Source of the DNA: Roseateles_B sp051857535
GTDB taxonomy: Bacteria; Pseudomonadota; Gammaproteobacteria; Burkholderiales; Burkholderiaceae_C
Assembly (NCBI RefSeq): GCF_051857535.1
Contig: NZ_JBPZGY010000016.1
Coordinates: 1 to 64,000 of the forward strand
DNA length: 64,000 nt
Direction of reading: 5' to 3'
The position numbers and the translations under genes were made by a program. This document shows, piece after piece, positions 50,428 through 59,329 of this stretch. The notes under the pieces are model-generated. The model saw only the letters and a program-made list of their open reading frames with translations. It was not told the origin of the DNA and did no database searches. Every line of letters starts with the position of its first letter. The stretch's first letter is position 1.

Positions 50428-50449
50428 GCGTAAACCACCATGCGGTGGC

Positions 50450-51394
50450 TCAGTGCCCGCCCAGCCACCAGCTCAGCAGGCGTGTCGGGCCGATCAGCAG
50501 CACGGCCAACCCGCCACCAGCCAGGAATGGGCCGAAGGGGACATAGCGGCCTTCGCGCAGGCTGCTGGTGAGCTTCATGGCGATGCCCACGATGGCGCCG
50601 ATCACAGAGGCGCCCAGCACGATGGGCAGCACCATCTGCCAGCCCAGCCAGGCCCCCAGGGCCGCCAGCAGCTTGAAGTCGCCGTAGCCCATGCCTTCCT
50701 TGCCAGTCAGCAGCTTGAACAGCCAGTAGACGGACCACAGGCTCAAATAGCCCGCCAGAGCCCCGATCAAGGCCTGGTCCAGGGGCAGGGTCCAGCCCAG
50801 CAGCGCAGCCCAAAGGCCGGCCCACAGCAGCGGTTGGTTGATGCTGTCCGGCAGCAGGGTGGTGTCCCAGTCGATTGCTGCGAGAGCCACCAGGGCCGCG
50901 GCAAAGCCGCACCACAGCAGGGTCTGGAACTGGGGGCCGAAGCGCCAGGCGATGGCAGCGAACAGGGCGCCCGTCAGCGCTTCTATCAGCGGATAGCGAA
51001 CAGAGATGGGGGTCTTGCAGGACGCGCAGCGGCCACGCAGGCGCAACCAGCCCAGCAAGGGGAGGTTCTCGTGCCAGGCCAGCTGATGGGCGCATTTCGG
51101 GCAGCGCGAGCGTGGCGTGACCAGGCTGAATGCGGGCTGCTTGTCCAGCAACTCACCCAGCTTCTGGATCTGGTCGGCCAGCGGGGCGGCTTTGGTGGGG
51201 GGCAGACCGGTGCTGCGCTCCAGCACGCCGGCATCACCCAGGTGGGCAGCGGCGTCCTGCGTCCATTCCCTTTCCATCATGCGCGGCAGGCGCAGCACGA
51301 CCACATTCAGGAAACTGCCAATGCACAGTCCCAGCAGGCCCAGAGCCCAAGGACTCAGCAGGTACTGCCATTCGGGAGCGATCATTCCGGGCAT
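50450..51394 (-). CDS. pilD: Prepilin peptidase and N-methyltransferase PilD
   Basis: A 314-residue polytopic membrane aspartyl protease that cleaves prepilin leaders and methylates the new N-terminus. The zinc-type Cys pairs are C98/C101 and C123/C126. The catalytic aspartates are D175 or D177 in AIDWDTTLLPD and D239 in GYGDFK. The cytoplasmic loop between helix 1 and the first Cys pair is long (about 60 residues). It starts 3 nt after pilC and should process the pilins encoded at 30-34 kb. Confidence 0.95.
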   Translation of the reverse strand: MPGMIAPEWQYLLSPWALGLLGLCIGSFLNVVVLRLPRMMEREWTQDAAAHLGDAGVLERSTGLPPTKAAPLADQIQKLGELLDKQPAFSLVTPRSRCPKCAHQLAWHENLPLLGWLRLRGRCASCKTPISVRYPLIEALTGALFAAIAWRFGPQFQTLLWCGFAAALVALAAIDWDTTLLPDSINQPLLWAGLWAALLGWTLPLDQALIGALAGYLSLWSVYWLFKLLTGKEGMGYGDFKLLAALGAWLGWQMVLPIVLGASVIGAIVGIAMKLTSSLREGRYVPFGPFLAGGGLAVLLIGPTRLLSWWLGGH

Positions 51395-51397
51395 GCG

Positions 51398-52621
51398 TCA
51401 GACCACCTGGCCAAGCTTGAAGATCGGCAGGTACATGGCCACCACGATGCCGCCGATCAGCGTGCCCAGGATGACGATGACGAAGGGTTCCATCAGGCTG
51501 GACAGCGACTTCACGGCATCATCCACTTCCTCTTCGTAGAACTCGGCCGCCTTGGCCAGCATGTGGTCCAGGGAGCCGGATTCCTCGCCGATGCCGGCCA
51601 TCTGCAGCACCATCACCGGGAAGATGCCGGTGGACTGCATGGAGGTAGTGAGTGCGGAACCCGTGGAGACGTCGCGCTGGATTTTCTCGGTGGCCTCCGA
51701 AAAGACGATGTTGCCAGAGGCCCCGCCCACGGAATCTAGGGCCTCGACCAGGGGCACGCCTGCAGCGAACATGGTGGCCAGCGTGCGCGTCCAGCGTGCC
51801 ATGGCGGACTTGTACATGAGGTCGCCGAACACGGGGATCTTGAGGAGCAGCCGGTCCATCGTCTTCTGCATCTTCTCTGAGCGCTTCCAGCTCTGGAAGA
51901 AGAAATAGATGCCGCCGCCGATGCTGCCGAAGATCAGCCACCAATAGCTCACGAAGATCTCGGAGAGGGTGATCACGAACATCGTTGGCGCCGGCAGTTG
52001 TGCGCCGAAGGAGGAGAACACATCCTTGAAGGCGGGCACCACGAAGATCATGATGACGGCCAGCACGATGAAGGCCACGACCAGCACGGCGATCGGGTAG
52101 GTCAGTGCCGATTTGATCTTCTGCTTGATGGCCACCGTCTTTTCCTGGTAGATGGCCAGTCGATCCAGCAGTTGTTCAAGGATACCGCCCGCTTCGCCCG
52201 CCTCGACCAGATTGCAATAGAGAGCGTCGAAGTACAGCGGATGCTTGCGGAAGGCCGCGGACAGGCTGGTGCCGGTCTCGACGTCCTGGCGGATGTCATT
52301 GAGCAGCTTGGTCAACCGTGGATTGGTGGCTCCGCGGCCGACGATGTCGAAGGACTGCAGCAAGGGCACGCCGGCGCGCATCATGGTGGCGAGCTGGCGG
52401 GTGAAGACAGCAATGTCCTTCTGCTTGATGGCCTTGCCACCGCTGGAGCGGCGCTTCTTGACCTTGCTGACCAGGATGCCTTGGCGGCGCAGCGACGCGC
52501 TCACCATGGCTTCGCCGCCGGCGCGCATCTCGCCCCGCACGACCTTGCCATTGCGGTCCTTGCCTTCCCACTCGAAGACCTGCTCGTTCACACCCTTGGT
52601 GGTGGTCGCGCTTGTCGCCAT
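51398..52621 (-). CDS. pilC: Type IV pilus platform protein PilC
   Basis: A 407-residue inner-membrane platform protein that works with PilB. It has two GspF domains (about 78-200 and 280-402) with three main membrane helices. Family marks are FTRQLATMMRAGVPLLQSFDI, VEAGEAGGILEQLLDRLA and the repeat in MARWTRTLATMFAAGVPLVEAL. The ATG at 52621 has GGGAG 5 nt upstream; a GTG at 52627 overlaps the ribosome site and is rejected. Confidence 0.96.
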   Translation of the reverse strand: MATSATTTKGVNEQVFEWEGKDRNGKVVRGEMRAGGEAMVSASLRRQGILVSKVKKRRSSGGKAIKQKDIAVFTRQLATMMRAGVPLLQSFDIVGRGATNPRLTKLLNDIRQDVETGTSLSAAFRKHPLYFDALYCNLVEAGEAGGILEQLLDRLAIYQEKTVAIKQKIKSALTYPIAVLVVAFIVLAVIMIFVVPAFKDVFSSFGAQLPAPTMFVITLSEIFVSYWWLIFGSIGGGIYFFFQSWKRSEKMQKTMDRLLLKIPVFGDLMYKSAMARWTRTLATMFAAGVPLVEALDSVGGASGNIVFSEATEKIQRDVSTGSALTTSMQSTGIFPVMVLQMAGIGEESGSLDHMLAKAAEFYEEEVDDAVKSLSSLMEPFVIVILGTLIGGIVVAMYLPIFKLGQVV

Positions 52622-52704
52622 ATTCACTCCCGGGCATCAGAGGCCCTGTTGTCGTTGCCGCCGCTGCAGGCAGCGGTACTGCTGTCGGGTCAGTGGCCTG
52701 AAGC

Positions 52705-54429
52705 CTATTCGTTGGTTGCTGCCAGGACTTCCTCCAGCGTGGTGACGCCGGCGCGGACCTTCACCAGGCCGGACTGGCGCAAATCGCGCACGCCTTCCTT
52801 GCGGGCCTGGTCGGCGATGTCTATGGCCGTGCCCTGGCTGAGGATGATGCGCTGGATGGCCTCGGTGATGGGCATGACCTGGTACAGGCCGACCCGGCCT
52901 TTGTAGCCGTTGTTGCACATGGAGCAGCCCACGGCGCGGTAGGGGCGCCAGGAGCCGTCCAGGTCGTTGTCGGTGAAGCCGGCGCGCAGCAGGGCTTCGC
53001 GCGGGTATTCTGCAGGGGCCTTGCAGTTCTCGCACAGACGCCGTGCCAGACGCTGGGCCGTGATCAGTAGCACGCTGGATGCGATGTTGAACGGCGCGAC
53101 ACCCATGTTCATCAGGCGGGTCAGCGTGGTCGGCGCGTCATTGGTGTGCAGGGTGGACATCACCATGTGACCCGTCTGCGCGGCCTTGATGGCGATGTCG
53201 GCCGTTTCCAGGTCACGGATTTCGCCCACCATGATCACGTCGGGATCCTGGCGCAGGAAGGACTTCAGGGCCGCGGAGAAGGTCAGGCCCGCCTTGTCAT
53301 TGACATTGACCTGGTTGATGCCTGGCAGGTTGATTTCCGCAGGGTCCTCCACGGTGGAGATATTGACGCCCGGCTGATTCAGGATGTTGAGGCAGGTATA
53401 CAGCGACACCGTCTTGCCAGAGCCCGTGGGCCCGGTGACCAGAATCATGCCGTAGGGCCGCTGGATGCAGGCCATCAGCCGATCCTTCTCCGCCTTTTCA
53501 TAGCCCAGGGCGTCGATACCCAGCTTGGCCGAGGAGGGATCCAGAATACGGATCACGATCTTCTCGCCGAACAGGGTCGGCAGGGTCGAAACGCGGAAAT
53601 CGATGGACTTGGAGCCGAACTTCAGCTTCATCCGTCCGTCCTGGGGCACGCGCCGCTCGGCGATGTCCAGGCGCGAGATGACCTTGATGCGGGAGGACAG
53701 CTTGTCCTTGATGGCCACTGGCGGCTGAGTGATCTCGCGCAGCTCGCCATCAACGCGGAAGCGGACCCGGTAGTTGTATTCGTAGGGCTCGAAGTGAAGG
53801 TCGGACGCACGCATGTTGATGGCGTCCACCAGCATCTTCTGCAGAAAACGCACCACCGGGGCGTCTTCCACGTCCGCCATTTCCGGCGTTTCTTCCTGCG
53901 GGGAGGCGTCCTCCTCGGCGATGTCGAAATCGAAGTCGCCACCGGCGATGGACTCCAGGGCCTCTGTCGCGTTCGTGGTCGTGCCCTGCAGCAGCTTCTG
54001 CAGTTTGTCGTGCTCGACGATTACCCACTCTGGCGACAGCTGGGTGGCGAACTTGATGCGCTCGACGACCTCCGGTTCCGTCGGGTCTGCCCCGCCGATG
54101 AAGAGGCGGTTGCCGCGGCGCCCCAGCGCAATCACCTGGTACTGCTGTGCGAGCTTGCTGTCGATGATGTTGTGAGGAAGCCGCTGCGCATCCAACGCGT
54201 TGAGGTCCAGCAGAGGGACCGCCAGCGCACTGGAGAGTGTGTGGGCAAGATCACCGGGCGAGATCAGGTTCGCGCCAATGAGTGCATTGACAAAGCTGAT
54301 CTTCTTTTCGCGCGCCTGGCGCACGAGGTCCTCGGCCTGCTTGGCGGGCAGCTTACCGGCATGCACGAGCACGCGCGCAACCCCGGACAGCATGGATGAT
54401 GGATCGACCAGCGTTGAATCGGCTTGCAT
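52705..54429 (-). CDS. pilB: Type IV pilus assembly ATPase PilB
   Basis: A 574-residue hexameric ATPase that drives pilus extension. An N-terminal MshEN/T2SSE_N domain (about 20-150) leads to the core ATPase with Walker A GPTGSGKT (near 329), the Asp box, Walker B and the His box (TGHMVMSTLHTNDA), and the zinc Cys pairs CENC and CSMC. No second regulatory domain is seen. It is the first gene of the operon. The ATG at 54429 has no strong ribosome site; a TTG at 54450 is in frame. Confidence 0.95.
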   Translation of the reverse strand: MQADSTLVDPSSMLSGVARVLVHAGKLPAKQAEDLVRQAREKKISFVNALIGANLISPGDLAHTLSSALAVPLLDLNALDAQRLPHNIIDSKLAQQYQVIALGRRGNRLFIGGADPTEPEVVERIKFATQLSPEWVIVEHDKLQKLLQGTTTNATEALESIAGGDFDFDIAEEDASPQEETPEMADVEDAPVVRFLQKMLVDAINMRASDLHFEPYEYNYRVRFRVDGELREITQPPVAIKDKLSSRIKVISRLDIAERRVPQDGRMKLKFGSKSIDFRVSTLPTLFGEKIVIRILDPSSAKLGIDALGYEKAEKDRLMACIQRPYGMILVTGPTGSGKTVSLYTCLNILNQPGVNISTVEDPAEINLPGINQVNVNDKAGLTFSAALKSFLRQDPDVIMVGEIRDLETADIAIKAAQTGHMVMSTLHTNDAPTTLTRLMNMGVAPFNIASSVLLITAQRLARRLCENCKAPAEYPREALLRAGFTDNDLDGSWRPYRAVGCSMCNNGYKGRVGLYQVMPITEAIQRIILSQGTAIDIADQARKEGVRDLRQSGLVKVRAGVTTLEEVLAATNE

Positions 54430-54474
54430 GACGAGCGGTGAGCTTCCCAACGAATATCAGCGGTGGCCTTGCGA

Positions 54475-54502
54475 GTGCCTGCATGCATGGGCATGCAGGC
54501 AC
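54475..54502. promoter_or_regulatory. Perfect 12-bp-arm stem-loop in the pilB leader
   Basis: GTGCCTGCATGC-ATGG-GCATGCAGGCAC is a perfect inverted repeat with 12-bp arms and a 4-nt loop, ending about 45 nt upstream of the pilB ATG. It has no T-run, so it is not a terminator. It could be an operator or an mRNA leader structure controlling pilB-C-D. Apart from it and the hairpin at 54631, the 303-bp gap to the tRNA shows nothing I can name. Confidence 0.6.
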
Positions 54503-54630
54503 AAGGGCTGCCTCTGGCACTGTAAACCGAGCCCGGACCCTCTGCGGCACTGGAAAGCCCGGGAATTCCTTGTAATCACACCACATTGGCTGCAGATTTG
54601 CGACCAGTTGTGTCTCGTGAGTCCAAACGA

Positions 54631-54653
54631 AAACGGCGCCCGAAGGCGCCGTT
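54631..54653 (-). terminator. Hairpin between pilB and tRNA-Pro
   Basis: AAACGGCGCC-CGAA-GGCGCCGTTT is a perfect 10-bp stem with A/T-rich ends on both sides. Read on the minus strand it would end the tRNA-Pro transcript, with a short U-rich 3' side. Confidence 0.7.
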
Positions 54654-54732
54654 TGATGTCGTCTGATGCTTGAGCTGACTTTGCTGCATGGAAGAACCTT
54701 GCGGCCCAGCTCAGTGATCAAGTCAAAAAATC

Positions 54733-54809
54733 TGGTCGGGGTGAGAGGATTCGAACCTCCGGCCTCTACGTCCCGAACGTAGCGCTCTACCAGGCTAAGC
54801 TACACCCCG
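54733..54809 (-). tRNA. tRNA-Pro (anticodon CGG)
   Basis: A 77-nt cloverleaf on the minus strand. The acceptor stem is CGGGGTG / CACCCCG, the anticodon arm CTACG-TTCGGGA-CGTAG with anticodon CGG, and the T-arm is intact (GGTTCGAATCC). The discriminator A and the CCA end are encoded. It reads CCG proline codons. Confidence 0.97.
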
Positions 54810-54919
54810 ATGTGTCTTGTCCCTCGGTGCCCTGGCTGCTCCCAGGCGATCCGCATTCAACAACCACCCACAAGCTCGTTTGCTTTGCCTGCCCTGTTCA
54901 GATGCTGACTGGGGCGTGG

Positions 54920-54953
54920 CTCAGTTCCGGTTGTGACTCAGTTGCGATTGTGA
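54920..54953. repeat. Tandem 17-nt direct repeat between ispB and tRNA-Pro
   Basis: CTCAGTTCCGGTTGTGA is followed immediately by CTCAGTTGCGATTGTGA, 15 of 17 bases identical. A more degenerate third piece (TGCGATTCAGTTGG) follows. It lies on the 5' side of the minus-strand tRNA-Pro, in the same stretch as its promoter. Confidence 0.6.
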
Positions 54954-54967
54954 GATCGTACTGCGAT

Positions 54968-55957
54968 TCAGTTGGATCTGTTCACCGACAGAAACGCGAA
55001 TTCTAGCAGAGCTTCTTGCCACTTGTTAAGAGGTAGCAGCGAAAGTTTTTCACGGGCATGTTCAGCCTCCTGGCGGGCGGCTTCGCGCGTGGCCTCCAGG
55101 GCTCCGGTACTGCGCACAATGTCGATGATGTCTGGCAGGCGCTCGACCTCGCCGTGCTGGATGGCGTGGCGGATCAGCTCGCGTTGATCGGCGCTGCCCC
55201 GCTCCATGGCCACCAGCAGGGGCAGGGTGGGTTTGCCTTCGCGCAGGTCGTCTCCCACGTTCTTTCCCAGCGACTGGGTGTCGCCTTCGTAGTCCAGTAC
55301 ATCGTCGATCAATTGGAAGGCGGTGCCCAGCGCGCGACCGTAGGCGGCGCAGGCGTCTTCGAGTTCGGGGCTGGCGTCTGCCAGCACGGCACCCAGGCGG
55401 GCGCTGGCCTCAAACAGCTTTGCTGTCTTGTAGCGGATGACGCGCAGATAGTCCTCGACGGAAATGTCGGGGTCATGCATGTTCATCAACTGCAGGACCT
55501 CGCCCTCGGCAATGATGTTGGTGGCCTCGGCCAGTACGTCCAGTACGCGCATCCGGTTGGTCGACACCATCATCTGGAAGGCGCGCGAATAAAGGAAATC
55601 GCCCACCAGGACGCTGGCGGCGTTGCCGAACAGGGCGTTGGCGGTCTGCTTGCCGCGGCGCAAGGAGGATTCGTCGACGACGTCATCGTGCAGCAATGTG
55701 GCTGTGTGGATGAATTCCACCACGGCGGCCAGCTCGAAGCGCTCCGGCCCTTCGAAGCCCAGGGCGTTCGCGAACAGCAGGACGAGCTTGGGGCGCATGC
55801 GCTTGCCGCCAGCGTGGACGATATAGCCGGCGATCTGATTGACGAGGGCGACATCGGAGGTCAGGCGTCGGGCGATGACGGCATCCACCTCGCGCATGTC
55901 CGCGTCCAGCGCGGCAAGAACCTCTCGAAGGGGGGACGAGGCAGACAGGGCGTGCAC
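54968..55957 (-). CDS. ispB: Octaprenyl diphosphate synthase (polyprenyl synthetase)
   Basis: A 329-residue trans-isoprenyl diphosphate synthase making the ubiquinone side chain. The first Asp-rich motif is DDVVD (91-95) and the second DDVLD near 218, with GGKRMRP near 50. The start is taken as GTG 55957, which gives the usual family length, though the ribosome site is weak. The reading frame stays open upstream to 56056, but the extra residues look non-coding (Pro/Arg-rich). It is divergent from rplU, a conserved betaproteobacterial arrangement. Confidence 0.9.
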   Translation of the reverse strand: MHALSASSPLREVLAALDADMREVDAVIARRLTSDVALVNQIAGYIVHAGGKRMRPKLVLLFANALGFEGPERFELAAVVEFIHTATLLHDDVVDESSLRRGKQTANALFGNAASVLVGDFLYSRAFQMMVSTNRMRVLDVLAEATNIIAEGEVLQLMNMHDPDISVEDYLRVIRYKTAKLFEASARLGAVLADASPELEDACAAYGRALGTAFQLIDDVLDYEGDTQSLGKNVGDDLREGKPTLPLLVAMERGSADQRELIRHAIQHGEVERLPDIIDIVRSTGALEATREAARQEAEHAREKLSLLPLNKWQEALLEFAFLSVNRSN

Positions 55958-56072
55958 TCTGGGCTCACTATTGGGCGAAGCTGGGATTATAGGAAGCGCA
56001 GCCGGGGGTGTCGGCCTTGTGGGGAGGCGGGCTCGCGGGCGTCGGTGGCTTCCCACGGCGATGCGGGGGCGC

Positions 56073-56102
56073 TTGAATCCGGGTAAGCGATCATGTTATA
56101 GT
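56073..56102 (+). promoter_or_regulatory. Sigma-70-type promoter of rplU-rpmA
   Basis: TTGAAT (56073-56078), an 18-nt spacer and TATAGT (56097-56102). The predicted start near 56109 would give an rplU leader of about 175 nt. Confidence 0.55.
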
Positions 56103-56284
56103 CGCCGGCTCTGCGCGCATTGCGTGCGGAGGCTTAGGCCTGCAGCCTTGTGCGGCGGTCTTGTTCGGTAGTCTGGCGTGGCTTCGTTCTAATGCCAGAG
56201 TGCTGCCGGAGTGCTTCGCTGTGGCGGAGCCTCGATACAGGATGCGCGATGCAAGCGGCAGGTAGTTTCATTGAAAGGGCTGAT

Positions 56285-56596
56285 ATGTACGCGGTCATAA
56301 AAACCGGTGGCAAGCAATACAAGGTTGCTGCTGGCGAAAAGATCAAGGTAGAACAGATTGCTGCGGAAGTTGGCCAAGAGATCGTGATCGATCAAGTTCT
56401 CGCCGTGGGTAACGGCGCCGAACTGAAGATCGGCACTCCCTTGGTTGCTGGCGCGAGCGTCAAGGCCACTGTGGTGGCTCAGGGCAAGCACGACAAGGTG
56501 CGCATCTTCAAGCTGCGTCGTCGCAAGCACTACAAGAAGAGCCAAGGCCATCGCCAGACCTACACCGAGCTGGAAATCAGCGCGGTCAACGGCTGA
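56285..56596 (+). CDS. rplU: 50S ribosomal protein L21
   Basis: A 103-residue large-subunit protein. The N-terminus MYAVIKTGGKQYKV and the RNA-binding KVRIFKLRRRKHYKKSQGHRQ are diagnostic. It is first in the rplU-rpmA unit. Confidence 0.98.
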   Translation: MYAVIKTGGKQYKVAAGEKIKVEQIAAEVGQEIVIDQVLAVGNGAELKIGTPLVAGASVKATVVAQGKHDKVRIFKLRRRKHYKKSQGHRQTYTELEISAVNG

Positions 56597-56629
56597 TCCT
56601 CGCTCTCGCAACAGTTCAAGGAGTAATCC

Positions 56630-56887
56630 ATGGCACAGAAAAAGGGCGGCGGCTCGACTCGTAACGGCCGCGATTCCAAACCGAAGATGCTGGGCGTGAA
56701 GGTGTACGGCGGCCAGGCCATCTCGGCTGGTTCCATCATCGTGCGTCAGCGCGGTACCAAGTTCCACGCTGGCTCCAACGTCGGCATGGGCAAGGACCAC
56801 ACGCTGTTCGCGCTGATCGACGGCACCGTGTCCTTCACCACCAAGGGCGAGAACAACCGCTCGACCGTGGTCGTGACGCCGGTCTGA
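56630..56887 (+). CDS. rpmA: 50S ribosomal protein L27
   Basis: An 85-residue protein near the peptidyl transferase centre. AQKKGGGSTRNGRDSKPKMLGVK at the N-terminus and IIVRQRGTKFHAG are typical. It has the short N-terminus with no cleavable extension. GGAG lies upstream of the ATG. Confidence 0.98.
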   Translation: MAQKKGGGSTRNGRDSKPKMLGVKVYGGQAISAGSIIVRQRGTKFHAGSNVGMGKDHTLFALIDGTVSFTTKGENNRSTVVVTPV

Positions 56888-56944
56888 GTCTTCTGACCTG
56901 ACCGAAGCGGTGCGGTGGCAGCAGCCGGCCACACCGTTCAGACT

Positions 56945-56976
56945 GAGCCCCGGCATGCCCGGGGCTTTGTTTTTTC
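56945..56976 (+). terminator. Intrinsic terminator after rpmA
   Basis: AGCCCCGG-CATGC-CCGGGGCT followed by TTGTTTTTT, 57 nt past the rpmA stop. It separates the ribosomal genes from obgE. Confidence 0.88.
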
Positions 56977-57051
56977 GGCTGCAACCCAGGTGAGGCCCCA
57001 GTTGTGGGCCTGCCTTACCATGGCTCCTTCCACGAGCCCGAGAAGCAAGAC

Positions 57052-58134
57052 ATGAAGTTCGTAGACGAAGCCACCATCGATGTTGTGGCCGGCAATGGTG
57101 GTGCCGGCTGTGCCAGCTTTCGCCGCGAAAAATTCATTCCCTTCGGCGGCCCGGATGGCGGCGATGGCGGTCGTGGCGGCAGTGTGTTTGCTGTCGGTGA
57201 CCTCAACCTGAATACCCTGATCGACTACCGCTACGCGCGCCGCCACGAGGCCCGCAATGGCGAGGCCGGACGCGGCTCAGACCAATACGGTGCGGCCGCG
57301 GACGACATCGTGCTGCGCATGCCGGTGGGCACCATCATCACTGACGTAGAAACCGGCGCCGTCATCGCCGAGCTCCTGGAGCCGGGCGAGAAGATCATGA
57401 TCGCCAAGGGGGGCGACGGCGGATTCGGCAATCTTCACTTCAAGAGCAGTACCAACCGCGCTCCGCGCCAGAAGACGCCCGGATGGCCTGGCGAGGCCAA
57501 GAAGCTGAAGCTGGAGTTGCGCGTGCTGGCCGATGTCGGCCTGCTGGGGCAGCCCAATGCGGGCAAGTCCACGCTGATCACGGCGGTCTCGAATGCCCGT
57601 CCCAAGATCGCTGACTACCCCTTCACGACGTTGCACCCTAACCTTGGCGTAGTGCGCGTCGCGCCTGAGAAGAGCTTTGTGGTGGCCGACATTCCCGGCC
57701 TGATCGAGGGTGCTGCCGAAGGCGCCGGACTGGGTCATCAGTTCCTGCGGCATCTGCAGCGCACCCGCCTGCTGCTGCATGTGGTGGACCTTGCCCCTTT
57801 CGATCCCGAGGTCGATCCCGTGGCCGAGGCCAAGGCCATCGTGGCCGAGCTGAAGAAGTACGACGCTGCGCTGTACGAGAAGCCGCGCTGGCTGGTGCTC
57901 AACAAGCTGGACATGGTCCCGGAGGAAGAGCGCTCCAAGCGGGTCAAGGACTTCGTCAAGCGCTACAAGTGGAAGGGGCCGGTCTTTGAGATCTCCGCCC
58001 TGACGCGCGAGGGCTGCCAGCCGCTGATCCATGCTATCTACGATCATGTGGCTGCCGAGCAGAAGCACCATGTGGAGCCGGATGTGCGCTTCACGTCGTC
58101 GGAGGGTGAGGGCGGCGAGGCGAGTACCTCATGA
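57052..58134 (+). CDS. obgE: Obg family GTPase
   Basis: A 360-residue ribosome-associated GTPase for 50S maturation and stress control. The glycine-rich Obg fold covers 1-158. The G domain follows, with G1 GQPNAGKST (166-174), switch TTLHPN, G3 DIPGLIEGA (about 212) and G4 NKLD (about 284). A short acidic tail ends the protein. The ATG at 57052 is the family start; it overlaps proB by 4 nt. Confidence 0.97.
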   Translation: MKFVDEATIDVVAGNGGAGCASFRREKFIPFGGPDGGDGGRGGSVFAVGDLNLNTLIDYRYARRHEARNGEAGRGSDQYGAAADDIVLRMPVGTIITDVETGAVIAELLEPGEKIMIAKGGDGGFGNLHFKSSTNRAPRQKTPGWPGEAKKLKLELRVLADVGLLGQPNAGKSTLITAVSNARPKIADYPFTTLHPNLGVVRVAPEKSFVVADIPGLIEGAAEGAGLGHQFLRHLQRTRLLLHVVDLAPFDPEVDPVAEAKAIVAELKKYDAALYEKPRWLVLNKLDMVPEEERSKRVKDFVKRYKWKGPVFEISALTREGCQPLIHAIYDHVAAEQKHHVEPDVRFTSSEGEGGEASTS

Positions 58135-59249
58135 GTGGCGTGCTGCGAGACGCGCGACGCATTGTCGTCAAGGTGGGCTCCAGCCTGGTGACCAACGAAG
58201 GCCGGGGTGTGGACGCCGAGGCCATTGGCAACTGGTGCCGCCAGTTGGCCGCGCTGACCCAGCAGGGACGCGAGGTGGTGATGGTGTCCAGCGGCGCTAT
58301 CGCCGAAGGCATGAAGCGCCTGGGCTGGTCCTCTCGACCCAAGGAGGTTCATGAGCTGCAGGCGGCCGCTGCGGTGGGGCAGATGGGCCTGGCCCAGATG
58401 TATGAAAGCAAGCTGCGCGAGCAGGGGCTGGGCAGCGCACAGGTGCTGCTGACGCACGCTGACCTGGCCGACCGCGAGCGCTATCTGAATGCGCGCTCCA
58501 CGCTGCTCACGCTGCTGCAGCACCGCGTGCTGCCCGTGATCAACGAGAACGACACCGTCGTCAACGACGAAATCAAGTTCGGGGACAACGATACCCTCGG
58601 TGCCCTGGTTGCGAACCTGGTGGAGGCCGATGCCCTGGTCATCCTGACCGACCAGAAAGGCTTGTATTCCGCCGATCCTCGCAAGGATCCGGACGCGCGC
58701 TTCATCGATGAGGCCATCGCCGGCACGCCGGAACTGGAGGCCATGGCTGGCGGCGCGGGTTCCAGCATCGGCCGGGGTGGCATGATCACCAAGATCCTGG
58801 CTGCCAAGCGCGCGGCGGGGAGCGGTGCCAGCACCGTCATCGCCTGGGGCCGCGAGCCGGACGTGCTACTGCGCCTGGCCGCTGGAGAGTCCATCGGAAC
58901 TGCCTTGCTGGCCAGCACGGCCAAGCAGGCGGCACGCAAACAATGGATGCTGGACCATCTGCAGATGCGGGGCGCCGTCGTCGTCGATGCGGGTGCGGCA
59001 CTGAAGCTTCGGGAGGAAGGCAAGAGCCTGCTGCCTATTGGCGTGATCGAGGTGCTGGGCGAGTTCCATCGCGGCGATGTGATCGCGGTGCGTGATCCAG
59101 CAGGAGCCGAGCTGGGGCGAGGCCTGTGCAACTACTCCAGCGCCGAAGCCAGGCTTATTGCCCGCAAGCCCTCCTTCGAAATCGGCGGCGTGCTGGGCTA
59201 TGCAGCCGAGCCGGAGCTGATCCATCGGGACAATCTGGTGCTGCGCTGA
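58131..59249 (+). CDS. proB: Glutamate 5-kinase
   Basis: A 372-residue enzyme for the first step of proline synthesis. The amino-acid kinase domain shows RIVVKVGSSLVTNEG, VSSGAIAEGMKRLGW, NENDTVVNDEIKFGDND and ILTDQKGLYSADPR. The C-terminal PUA domain starts near 275 (GAVVVDAGAALKL). ATGA overlap with obgE shows coupled translation. Confidence 0.97.
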   Translation: MSGVLRDARRIVVKVGSSLVTNEGRGVDAEAIGNWCRQLAALTQQGREVVMVSSGAIAEGMKRLGWSSRPKEVHELQAAAAVGQMGLAQMYESKLREQGLGSAQVLLTHADLADRERYLNARSTLLTLLQHRVLPVINENDTVVNDEIKFGDNDTLGALVANLVEADALVILTDQKGLYSADPRKDPDARFIDEAIAGTPELEAMAGGAGSSIGRGGMITKILAAKRAAGSGASTVIAWGREPDVLLRLAAGESIGTALLASTAKQAARKQWMLDHLQMRGAVVVDAGAALKLREEGKSLLPIGVIEVLGEFHRGDVIAVRDPAGAELGRGLCNYSSAEARLIARKPSFEIGGVLGYAAEPELIHRDNLVLR

Positions 59250-59292
59250 AATCCCGACGACGCTTCTCCCGCAAGTAGAACCGGCAAGGAAA

Positions 59293-59316
59293 AAAGGCCC
59301 GCTTGGCGGGCCTTTG
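59293..59316. terminator. Bidirectional terminator between proB and rppH
   Basis: AAAGGCCCGC-TTG-GCGGGCCTTT with A-rich sequence before and TTTG after, able to terminate proB on the plus strand and rppH on the minus strand. Confidence 0.85.
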
Positions 59317-59329
59317 TCATGGTGTGGCG

